Source: Nelumbo lutea (Eukaryota > Streptophyta > Magnoliopsida > Proteales > Nelumbonaceae). Taken from it: a DNA stretch of 64,000 bases. The translations under genes were made by a program, and so were the position numbers. This document shows, piece by piece, positions 34,401-46,400 of the stretch. The notes beneath the pieces are model-generated. The model did no database searches, was not told where the DNA came from, and worked only from the letters and a program-made list of their open reading frames with translations. The stretch lies in the NCBI GenBank assembly GCA_022828595.1, contig JAKGHH010000003.1, forward strand, positions 52,565,759-52,629,758, given 5' to 3'. Every line of letters starts with the position of its first letter. Within the stretch, counting starts at the first letter, position 1.

Positions 34401-37400
34401 AACAAGCTGGGAGTATATGATATATACTCACCAGCTTGAGGGGGAGTGTTAGTGTAGGGGTATTTCTGTCTTTATACCTTGATTGATGTTGCTGATCTGT
34501 AATGTTGTGTTGAAACATGTGCTCTTAACTTAAGTAAGGGCACATAGGTCTTTTCAGTTATGTTTTAATAATAATATAAATACTTACTGGCCGACTGGGA
34601 GAAGTCAAGTTGACTCTTTCAGTTCGAACCAGCATTCTCTCCTCTCTTTCTCTCTTTCTCTCTTTCTCTCTTTCTTTATCACTTTTTCTTCTTCTACATA
34701 ACTGAACTCAGTCAGGCCGAACTCTAAGGCAGACCTGAATTATAACAGGAGGAAGAGGAATAGAAGGGCTGTTGGAGGGGGTAGGGGAGGTGAGGAAAGT
34801 GAAGATGGAATGTGGCGGGATTGAGAGTTGGGAAGAGGAGAGAAGTGGTTAAAAATCTTTTGAGAAAATACAATCTAGATGTTGTACTACTGCAAGATAC
34901 AAAAGTTGGAATCTTTTGATCTCAAGGTCAAAGAACGAGATTTGGGGGTCAAATAGAGGAGAGTGGGCTGAGCTGGTGCAATTTTTTGTTAGGGGGTATG
35001 GAACTGTATCCCATCTGCAATTTGCTGGAATATTTGGAAGGAGAGGAGCAGTAGGACTTTTGAAGACAAAGCCTGCAACATGGACAAGATGGTCACGACT
35101 GAGGGCAGTTCAGTGTTAGAATGGTTGCTGATTCTTCCAGAATTTAGTCAACTAGAAAAGAAGGATTCTGGACTGGAATGTAGGCTTATCTATGTTAGGA
35201 TCTTAGTGTCCAACTGGTGTGAACTGGAATTTAGGCTTTAGAAGGGGACTAAGGGAGAATGAGTGTGAATCCTTAACCCGCTTGCTGAACCTCTTAGGTC
35301 TAATCCACCTGGACCCTTCATTGGAAGATTCAAGAATCTGGGTAGGCTCTCCTGACGGCCTCTTTTCTTGCTCCTCTTTCTTCAAAGTACTTGCTTCCCC
35401 CAACCCTCTAGGTGGGACCTTCCCTATGAAAGAAATCTGGTGCAAGTCTATTCCCCCGAAGATCCAAGCCTTTTGTTGGGAAGTATTCCTTGGTAAGCTA
35501 AACACTTGTGATATGCTACAGAAACGAAGGCCATATATGTGCCTTTCTCCTCACGTGTGTTCACTATGTAAGGTAAGTTGTGAGACCCTTTCTCATTTAA
35601 TGATATCTTGTTCTTTTGTGCATCGAATTTGGGGTTTCTTTTGTACTCTCTTTGGCTGCAGGTGGGCTCCCCCTCAAGATGTGGCAGGACTCTTCAACCA
35701 TGATTTCTTGAGACAAAAAGAAAAGAGGGATGGTAATGTGGAAAGCAACAAAGGCAGCAATCTATTGGGTAATATGGGAAGAGAGAAACAATAGAATCTT
35801 CCTGGAAAAAAGTAGAACAGTAGAGGAAGTGATTGATAATATCAAAGTGAAAGTATCCCATTGGGTAAAACTCTTGGACTGCTTTCATGTCTTCTCAATT
35901 GCAGATATTCTAAGAGCATGGTTCGAAGTAGCACAATCTTCGAGAGTAAGAGAGAAAATAAGGACGGAGTAGAAACCACCTGAAGGCAATAAAGTAAAGC
36001 TGAATTTTGGCGGGTGCTCATATGGAAATCCAGGCATCTTAGGAATAGGAGTATTAAGAAATCTTGACAGGAGGATATTGGGTATGTTCTCAGGGCCGAT
36101 TGGCAACGGAAACTTGCTGAAGGCTGAGCTACTGGCATTATTACAAGGGTTAAAGCTAGCCAAACAACTAGGATGCAGATATGTTGAAATGGAAGGGGAT
36201 TCCAGAGTAGTAGTTTCATGGGCAACAAATAGCAGCCACACCCCATGGATGTTTAAAGATGTGATTAGGGAAATGGAGGAGATTGCCAAGGAGGTTGAGG
36301 TTGAATATAAATGGGTCCGTAGAAGTGCAAATGGGCTAGCTGATGGATTAGCAAAACAAGGGGCATTGAGACAACAATTATTTTGGTCTACATTGTAATG
36401 AGGGATAAATAAAGTGAGGAAAAGGGATCAACAGTCCCATCATCAAATTGTATAAAATGTTTACAATCTAAATCTGAATTTTAATAAAACACATATTTAC
36501 TGATAAAAAAAAAAGGATGATTCTGGAAATAGTTTAGGAGAGTTCCTGGATTATCGGATTTGTAATGTGGAGCTTGTTCTTTATCCTGGAAGTTGGTCTA
36601 CATATTCAAGTGATGACTTGTCACCCTCTTTTGTAACTTCTTTTATCTTTAATTAAATTTTTATTTGACTTGTAAAAAAATAGGTGTGGTGGGAATTCCC
36701 TTGAACGCTTGGGGTCAGGTGACTTTTAAAACGATTGGAGATAGGTGTGGAATATTCCTAAGCTTTGATGGAAGGAATGGAAACTGGGAGAAGGTTGATT
36801 GTGCGAGAATATTAGCGGGAATGGAAGATCTGAGAGAAATTCCGAGTTCAATGGAGATGCTATTTGTAGGGGAGATTTACGAGCTTCGGCTTCTCATAGA
36901 AGGGGAAGACCAAACGTTTTGGAGAATTGGAGAGTGACGAAAACTTATTCCTTTTCTGAGTGCTGGTCGAGGTTCAAGAAAGTGGTGAGAAGCACACATA
37001 GAGGAGGCATTCTCTTGGGGCGAGGCCTTGGTTGGGAAGGTGAAGGGTCAATCCAAGGTTGAAGACGATGGAACTGAAAGGGTAAGGGCTAAGAAGGTAA
37101 TTTCAGAAAAGGGGTTGAGATGGTTTTATCTAAAGAAGAGCACATGGTAGTCATGGCGAAGGAGAGGGGAGAAGTCGATGAGTCTGGGGGTGGTTTGGTG
37201 GAGAAATGCGTTTGTTCTAATCCAGACCTCGAAAGGACTAGAAGGCTAGGTGGGGTGCACTTTTTTGAAGGAGAGTCTAGTGGTTCCAATTTTTTCAATC
37301 AAGCAATAAAGGCTAAAAGCCCTTTTAGTAAAAGTCTGGGCCCTCTGTCTCCTATTAAGTTTAAAAAGTCAAGGAATAAGAGTGGGGGAAGAGGAGGGAC

Positions 37401-40400
37401 ACTTATTGCTTGAAAGGGATCAGGTTCGAAGTGGATCTGGGTGATCACCAAATTTGCAAGAGATGGTCAACCGAAAAATGGAGTGAAGGATAAGGACCTT
37501 AGTGTGTCTCTTTTTGTTCAGCCTTACTTTCCTAGTTTGTTGGTAGTGAGTTGCAGTGGGCATCCCAGTGGTGCTACAGTGGTGGCTGAACATGGATCTT
37601 CATCCAAGGAGGTTGTTGAGACTTCAGGGAAGCCCTACTCTTTTGATACTTTTCAGCTAGGTGTGTTATGTATGGATGGAGGTGTTGAGCTGAGCTCTCA
37701 AGGTTTGGATATGAGGGGCAGTGGTTGGTTCTGGGGGTGGAGTAGAGAGAGACGAAAGGGATAGGGTAGAAGGAGATGAGTTGGGAGGGAGTGGTAGAGG
37801 GGCAGATAGTAGTCTTCAGTGAAGCTAAGGAGTTTGGGTGTGCCAACTTGGCTCTAGACAAGATTGAGTGAACTGAAAATGGGGAGGATTTGTCAACTGC
37901 TGAAGTGTTGGTAGGCAAGCTGGCTGTAGACCTGGGTTGTAGGAGGGAGGAGTTGTGAGGTGCAAGTCAGATGCTTCAGCGTTGGCTACGGAGAAGATAA
38001 GATCATTAAGGAGGGTATCATTGCCATGGTTCTGTCACGTCTTAAGGAGGGTATCATTGGGGTAGGCTCAACTAATAAACTTAAAATGGTTTATAATAGA
38101 AAGGTCTTGATACCCAAATTGCAGAGACCTGTCTTTCCCTGTTAGGGACGGTCAGTTTTCGAAGGTGGTGGAAAAGAAGCCGGATCTTCTGGCAAGCCTT
38201 TTGAGAAAGGAGTCAATTAAAAGTGAAGGGACAAAGGGTGCCAGTCAGGAATTTAAGAAGATGGAGGGGGAGGTAGTGTCAAAGGGGGAGGAGTTGAATG
38301 GAGCTTGGAAAGGGGGGGGGGCAACAAGTGTGTTTGGTCTGAACTCAGAAGGGGAAAGATCTGACTTTTGAGAAGATATGGGATGTTTGAGGACATAGGT
38401 CAGATTTTGGGGTGATTTTTGGAATGTACTTGAAATACAGAATTGTAACAGCTCTTAGTATGGAATTTTCTGTTTTTGTGGGTGTGGTTTTGTTGTTGAG
38501 GTGCAATGTTGTCACTTCCTTTTTGTAATCTTTTCTTTTAATAAATTTTTATTATTACTCTCGAAAAAATGATGATGATGATATTTTTAATGTTCAATGA
38601 CTTAATTAGCTGGAAATTGCCAAGTCTATGCATTATTCTTAGCTTTTCTTTTTCCAAATTCTAATATATCACCAAGAAATTAGAAATGTGTTCCATGTTG
38701 AGTTGTCAACATGGAATCTATGTGCATTTCCATGGTAAGGTTTGTTTGTCTAAGGGACGGGGTTCTATGTTGACACCATGTCTTGCCTACTGCCTTGATA
38801 ACCTTGACACTTCAAATTTCTCTATTGAGATTCTTGCCTTTTATGGTTACAGGACAAATACCTCCAGAAGGTTCATTTTTCCCAGCATGCCATTCCACTT
38901 CCTGATTTTATGCAGGTTAGCTATTACTTGCATATTTCCTGCTTTTACTTTGATTATGGTTATTGTAGTGTTCTGATTGCTTAAAATCTTGCAATGCAGA
39001 TTGATGATCTTGAAAGTGCAAAGAGGGCAGGGAACTTATTTGGTTATCCTCTTATGATTAAGAGCAAAAGGCTAGCTTATGATGGGCGAGGAAATGCTGC
39101 TGCTCAAGGCGAAGAGGAGATTTCTTCTGCTGTTGCTGGTAATGCCCATAGAACCTAACTAGTTATTAGTTAAATTGTACTGTAGGTGTGCTCTTTAGTG
39201 ACATTGCCTATGAAGTTTTGAGCATCCTCTTCTGCTTGTGTCTCCTTATATGCTGTGACCTCGAAATTGAATAATTAGGCTTGCATTATTCTTATTATCC
39301 GTCTCATTTGGCACTATTTAGCACCACTGTGTGTTTGTCCATTGAACTGTTACTTCTTTGGCTCTTTTGTTGAATAATTTTCTGCTAGACTGCTAGAAAC
39401 TTTGGAAGGAGTATACTATTTAATGTCTTTAATGGTAATTGTGATGTTTGGGAGATGGTTCACGATTGGAATCTTTTGTTCTCCATTTCACATATACTTT
39501 TTTTTTCTTGCTGCAAAGCAGTAAAATATATACTTGTTTATATTAAAAACATGCGGGTTACACTTTCATATAGGGTTTGTGTTTGGAAGGGTGTTATGTG
39601 TGTTCTGAAAGACTTTTGAGGTTTGACAAGAGTTTAAGTTTGGGTAGGCCTCTAGCATATGATTTTGGGAGGATGATTGGAGTGGTCCTGGGAAACTTTG
39701 TGATATACGTCCTAGATTGTACAGTTCGGGGGAGAAAAGCATCACTATTTTTTTAATAGAAAAAAGTCGATGCTTTGAGATCATAAAGGACTGTGATTTG
39801 GTATCTCTAGTTTAGAAGGTCATTGATCTTTGTGGGAGCGAGAATTAGAATAGTGCTTGTTGTTGCTGCATTTTCTTGAGAAAGAGTATCTCTCTGGATA
39901 AGGATAATTCAAGATGGTTGAAGGAGTGCATAAATAGACAATTTACTGTGAAATGTTTTTATAATGCCTTGATTCATAATCAGGTGGACAGGTTTTGGTT
40001 AAAAGGTGTTTGGGTAATCCTATTCCTCCTGGAGTTGAAGCTTTCACTTGGCTGGTGTCTTTGGAGTGTGCTGACTTTGGATCATTTACCAAGTATTTGT
40101 TGCAGTGCAAATAAACTGCATCTCACTTGTTTTCTTCTTCTGACTTTCCTATATTCATTTTGGGAATTTTTCTCTTGCTTATTCAGAAGAAGGGGTTGGC
40201 AAGTCAATGATCCTATTATCCTAAAGATGTGTTTGCGTCTTGGCTGGTTGGACCAGAATTTATGGAAGTATGAAGGCTAAATTTTTCTGGAGACTGGTTC
40301 ATTGGAGATAAAACAGTTAGCAAAAAGGTCAAGAATATTATGGATTGGTCCAAGGAATGACTTGCCTAACAAGCTTTTTCTTATGAGGGCCAAGGAAACT

Positions 40401-43400
40401 GGGCCATTTGATGGGTGTATGTACCATTATTTTAGCAAAATCAATAAATTTACAGTTATTCATTTAAAAAAATTCTGGTGACGTTCCTTGCTGTGGTTTG
40501 GGGTATTTGGAAGCAGTGAAATAGGAGGATCTTTGAGTTGAAGGAGTGCAGAAAGATGGTGAAAAATTATATACTACAATTGGAAATGTGATATTGGACT
40601 GAGTTCTTGCACATCCATAATTTAAAGATTCAGTTGGTATCTTTTGGGCCATGTTATAGATTCAGCAAGAAGATTTGTTGCACTTTATAGATCAGATTTA
40701 TTTGCCTTCTTGTTTTGTTGGGTGCCATCTCATCACTCTTTGTCGATCTTGTACTCTCTTTTTCTTTCTTTTAATTAATTTATTGGCAAATGAAAAAAAA
40801 AACATTAGTTTAAAAATATGGAAAATTGAAAAGCTTTCACGATTCTTGACATGTGAAAGGTTTAGTCTTTTATGACATTTAGTAGTGGATTAGCCTAGAT
40901 TTTTTTTTCTTGTATACTCTATTTTGAAATATAGTAAAATTATTTTGGATTTCTCCTTAAGATTTTTTATTTTTTATTTTTTGATAGATGATGATCTTTT
41001 TAGGGATTTTTAGACTGCACTCCACCTCAGAATTCTGATTTGAACTGCAGACCTACAACAATTCAAAATTATAAACAGCTCCACCTATAACACCCATACC
41101 CGCCTGTGAATTGGCATCAATTCCGAGCTGGCACCTACCCCCAATTGTACCGTGGAGCTAGGATTACTGAGGTGGACTAAACAGTAAAACCCCCTTTTTT
41201 TATTCTTTCACATAGAACAGTGCAGCACTTAACTTTTGCACCCAAGTTTAACTGCATATTTTAGTAAATGTTTTTTCTTTATTGTATATGAAATTTTGTT
41301 ATTGGGTGGCTTCCTTGTTTTGACTACAAAGTGGGAGCAGAGTAGTTAGTGCCTAGTGGATCTCCACTTTATCCATCAATGGGTAATGAATTTGTTGATA
41401 TGTTTTTTTCGTTTGGGGGGGGGGCGGAGATCCTCTTGATTCTCTTCCTCTTTATAGACAACAGTTTACTAATAAGATCATTTAGTGAGCTTCCAGAAGA
41501 TTCATGAATATTCAATGTAGCAACATCTTTTGCCCTCCACATGTTCTTCTGTCTTGCCTCTACTCAAATAGGTAAATTTCAGCCAAAGTCTGCCATACAT
41601 CTAAGTTTACAGAATAAGATGTTCTTCATGGATATTTATTCTTAGGGTAAATTACTGATAATATCTCCCTTGGTTTTTGGTCAAATACTAAGATCTCCCC
41701 ATAGATTCATCTATTAAGATGGTGTTTGGTACCTTGGTGGGTTGAATTCTCAACGTTTATACTTGATTTATAACAATTAGAAATCGAGGAAGTAAGATGT
41801 GAAGGGATGAGAGATACATCATATGGATGGTCGAACCCTGCAGGAAGGTAGGGTGAAATTTCAAAAATTTTCTCTCTCCCATCTGGGAATCACATTCCTT
41901 GTTTTAGAAAACTGCTTTTCAAGGATCAATCTTGAACCAAAAACTGAACCAGATCTGAACAAATTCAGTAGGAGAGGGATATACCTGATACGAAGATGTA
42001 GTATCTCCCAACGAAGGTGTTCACGCCCAAAGAAAAACTCCAAAGACTGCTCCCATTGAAGATGACACAGCGGATGGTGGAGCAGAATCAGCAGGATCCG
42101 TCCAACGAACCTAATTCTTTAGCAAGAATTCAATGGAGGCAGTGAGCACAACTTCTGATAAGCCTTTCTCCAAAGTCTAATATCAAGACTCTTCTTGATC
42201 GCTCCTACAATGGAGGAGATCGAACTGGCTAGCGCGGCAACTAGAGGAGAACGCAGGGAGAAGATGGCGTAGTCACACTGTTGTTGTCTTCTCTCCGAGT
42301 GATCTGAGATCTGATCTCTAGATGCTAGGATGGGCTGAATGGTTCGCCCCCTCCTTTTATAGCCTTAAAGAGAGCTCCTAATCTCATTAGGAGTTTCCTA
42401 ATCCAAATCTGTATTTGGATAAGGAGTTCTCTTTAAGAGATAAGGATAAGTCCTTATCTTATCTGCAGATTAGATCAGCTATCTCCTAATCTTATCAGGA
42501 GGTTTCCAGATTCAAATCCTTATTTGAATCTAGACTCTCTGAGTGGATAGGGATAAGACTCTATCCTATCTGCTGATTTAATCCCAGATCCGCCCCCTTA
42601 TTTAACTAATCAAATTAGGCCAGTTCGAAATGGGCTTTAGGCTCAATAAGTTTAAGTGCTCAGAATGCTTCCAAACCACTGCCCAGTTGGGCTTCTTTGT
42701 ATGGCGTGGGACCCAAACATTGATCTACACATCAACCACATGGGTTCATCCCAGTCTCTATTACAAGGCCTGGCCGAATTCACTGAAAAGACAGTGAACC
42801 CTTTGAAGCCCATCACATGGACTCCTAATGGGCCCAACATTTACACTAAGTGGTCCTGGGCCAAGCCACCTTATAAAAACCCAGGGACTGTGGGCAGATG
42901 CAAGATTAGCCCATCAGGTATAACCCTCAATGGCCTTACACTTAAACTCTCAGCCCATAATGATCAAACACTGCCCAACAAGAGAGGACATCTCGCTCGG
43001 CTGCAAGGAACAATGCTACACTCTCTACTCACATGGATCCTGGGAATTAAAACCTTTTGCAAACATTATGAAACCGTAATATATATGTATATCTGTATAT
43101 AAATTTATTTTGCAAAACAAATTTCAACGATTGAAATCGGCTGTCGGCAGTCTTGGTTTTCATCAGAGAGAGTGTATCCCCAATCATTACCTTTGTCCGA
43201 CAAAGGGGCTGATCCTATCACTATGATCACCCACTCAGATGAGTTCTCGGACTGTCCCAACATACACAGGTTTTGACCCCCTCTAAGGATCTCATTGATT
43301 GACACATCAAAGACAGCCCAATCCGACACCTAGTGTAGTATCATAATCGAGTCTAGGGGTCAGGTGTAACATTCTAGTTTTGCCCACTTATCACCAAGGT

Positions 43401-46400
43401 CTAGGGCAACACTAGAATTCTGGTCCGGTTCAAGGTTTCAAGTTAAACCTACACTTCATGCACCTCGGGTCTCACCCTGGCGGCTGAGACGGGCCACCCC
43501 AACCAACTTGGCGGCACATCAGTGTCAGCCTTATCAGGATAGATCTCTCTAGATCGACCCACTGGCTGTGAACATTCTAAACTAACACGAGTCTCATTAT
43601 GTGTCCGGTTTAAGGGTATTACACAGAAACACACCACTATAACGTGAATCAAATATGTACTTTATTCATTTACAGTAAATGCCATAATGTACATCAATCT
43701 GATTGGAACTAAGGGCATACACTGTCTAACAGCTCCCACTTGCACTTAGGTTCAATCTGGTATAAGCCGGAGTCCCAGACTTTCCCCGTGTTTCTCAAAC
43801 ACTTTCTGTGTGAGTGGCTTAGTCAATGGGTTTGCTACATTCTCCGCTGACGCTACCTTCTGAATCAGGACGTCCCCTCTACCAATAATCTCCCGTAGTA
43901 TGTGGTACTTCCTCTCGATGTGCTTCGACTTTGAGTGGGCTCGTGGCTCCTTAGCCTGAGCGATAGCTCCATTGTTGTCACACAACAACGGGATGGGTGA
44001 TGTGCTGGATGGAACTACTCCCAATTCGTGAACGAACTTTTTCATCCACACGGCTTCTTTGGCAGCTTCACTTGCGGCAATGTATTTGGCTTCGGTTGTG
44101 GAGTCTGCTGTGGACCCCTGTTTGCTGCTTTTCCAACAAACAACACACGATCCTATCGTGAAAACATACCCAGATGTAGACTTTCTATCATCTGGATCCG
44201 ACTGGAAATCGACATCAGTATACCCCTGGATCTGTAGTGAGCTACCATCGAATACCAGACAAAACTCTTTTGTCCTTCGAAGGTACTTAAGTATATTTTT
44301 CATAACAGTCCAGTGCTCCTGCCCTGGGTTGGCTTGGAATCTACTTACCACACTCACTGCCTGAGCAATGTCAGGACGAGTGCACAACATGGCATACATG
44401 ATGCTCCCTACGGCTGAGGCATAGGGAATGCCCTTCATGCCCTCAATCTCCTCAGAAGTCTTGGGAGACATCTTCTTGGAGAGAGACTCTGTGCCTAAAA
44501 GGAACATTTCCCTTCTTGGAGTTCTCCATGCTGTTTCTCTTGACAATTTTGTCAATGTAAGCAGATTGGGATAATTCTATTATCCGCTTCGATCTATCTC
44601 TATAGAGTCGAAGACCCAGTATATAGGAGGCTTCTCCAAGATCATTCATGGAGAATTGCTGTGAAGGCCATACTTTCACCGTAGTTAACATTCCTACATC
44701 ATTCTCAGTGAGTAGAATGTCATCTACATACAGAACCAAGAACGCAACCTTATCCCCACTGGACTTCTTGTAAACATAGGGCTCATCTGGATTCTGCTCA
44801 AAGTCAAAATTTTTGACAGTAGAGTCAAACCGGATGTTCCAACTCCTAGAAGCTTGCTTAAGTCCATATATGGATTTATTTAATTTACATACCATGTGTT
44901 TTTGACCCGCAACTATGAAACCTTGTGATTGCTGCATATTGATATCTTTAGTAAGATCTCCATTCAGGAACGCAGTTTTGACATCCATTTGCCAAATCTC
45001 GTAGTCATGGTATGCTGCTACAGTTAGTAGGATCTGAATGGATTTAAGCATGGCCACGGGCGAAAAGGTTTCCTCATAATCGATACCCTCTTTCTGAGTA
45101 TACCCTTTTGCCACCAGACGAGCCTTGTAGGTCTCAACCTTACCATTGGAGCCCTTTTTCCTCTTATAGATCCATTTGCAACCAATTGCTTTTACCCTGG
45201 GGGTGGATCTACTAGAGTCCAGACTCCATTGGTCTTCATCGAGTCCATCTCAGCTCTCATGGCATCTACCCACTTCAAGGAATCTATGTCCAACATAGCA
45301 TCCACATAAGTCACGGGATCCTCCTCACTAGTCAAGGCTTCCACCAGGTAATTGTCCTGATCATAGCCAAAACGGACTGGTGGCCTGGAAACCCGGGTAG
45401 ATCTTCTAGGTTGGTCACTACCTGGAACTTGTGGGACATCTCCCACTACTCCTGTGCTCTCCTCATCAAGAACTATTTTCCGACGATGGGTGTCCAAGAT
45501 GTAATCATTTTCCAAGAACTGTGCATTTCAACTGCAAAACACCTTCTGCTCACTTGGGTCATAGAATAGGTAACCCATAGATTCCTTTGGGTAGCCTATG
45601 AATAGGCATCGGTTGGTTTTGGATTCCAACTCGTCCACACTCGTTCTTGTAATGTACGCTGGACAACCCCAAATCTTCAAGTGTCTGACACTTGGTTTCT
45701 TTCCGGTCCAAAGTTCATATGGAGTATTCGAAACCGATTTGGTTGGAACCCGATTCAGCACGTATATCGCAATCTCTAATGCGTAACCCCAAAAGGATGT
45801 GGGTAACTCTGAGTGTACGAGAAGTGACCGGATCATATCCAATAAGGTCCTGTTCCTCCTCTCTGAGACACCGTTAAGCTGTGGTGTAGCAGGAGGAGCT
45901 AACTGTGATACTATCCCGTTGACCTTCAAGTAGTCCCTGAATTCATCAGAGAGATACTCGCCACCTCAATTCGATCGAAAGGTCTTAATTTCTCTCCCTA
46001 ACTGTTTCTCGACCTCTTGTCTGAACTCTTTGAACTTTTCAAATGATTAAGACTTGTGTCTCATTAGGTACACATGACCATACCGAGAATAATCATCAGT
46101 AAATGTAATGAAATACACGTGCTGGTTACGAGTCCTAACACTCAAGGGGCCACATACATCAGTATGTATAAGGTCAAGCGTGCCCGTACATCTTTCAGGC
46201 TTACCATTAAATGGTCGCTTCGTCATCTTACCCTGAAGGCAAGGCTCACAAGTGTGAAGATCTTCGATAGTTAGAAAATCCAAAGGGCCATCCTTTACCA
46301 ACCTTGTGATACGATCAATGCTGATATGGCCAAGTTGGTAATGCCACAGGCACATGGGATTAACTGTATCATGGGTTCTTTTCTTGGGGATATCAGCCGA

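Larger units (their letters stand above)
29244..34747 (+). mobile_element. Complete Ty1/Copia LTR retrotransposon (5504 bp), plus strand, in intron 3
   Basis: Two near-identical LTRs (29244-29530 and 34447-34747) flank the gag-PR-INT-RT-RH coding region. The primer-binding site TGGTACCAGAGC follows the 5' LTR at 29531 and a purine tract (TTGAGGGGGAG) precedes the 3' LTR. Flanks are GGTGG (29239-29243) and GGAGG (34748-34752), a 5-bp duplication with one mismatch. The target is an older L1 copy, and insertion is in the same sense as the host gene. Confidence 0.92.
23470..38852 (+). other. Intron 3 of the AIR carboxylase gene (15,383 bp), filled with transposons
   Basis: GTATGT donor and TTACAG acceptor. 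Contents in order: a possible MITE, a solo LTR, a minus-strand LINE, an RTE tail, L1 ORF1, a complete Copia element, L1 3' fragments, and a second L1 ORF1 with a 3' tail. Unassigned DNA is about 23470-23847 and 38566-38852. Confidence 0.9.

Noticed and set aside
38686..38976. 96-codon frame over exon 4
   Set aside because: It is in a different frame from the exon 4 reading that matches the carboxylase.
41010..41190. tRNA-derived SINE
   Set aside because: Only one loose B-box-like match and no tail or target duplication; kept as an unclassified repeat.
41823..42059. Open frames near 41823 and 49377 that look like a conserved small protein
   Set aside because: They are identical because they sit at the same end of two LTR copies, not because of selection on a protein.
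42656..43102. 148-codon open frame, repeated at 50173-50620
   Set aside because: It lies in both LTRs of the antisense Copia element, is on the opposite strand to the element, has no family resemblance and is disrupted between copies; it is LTR sequence.
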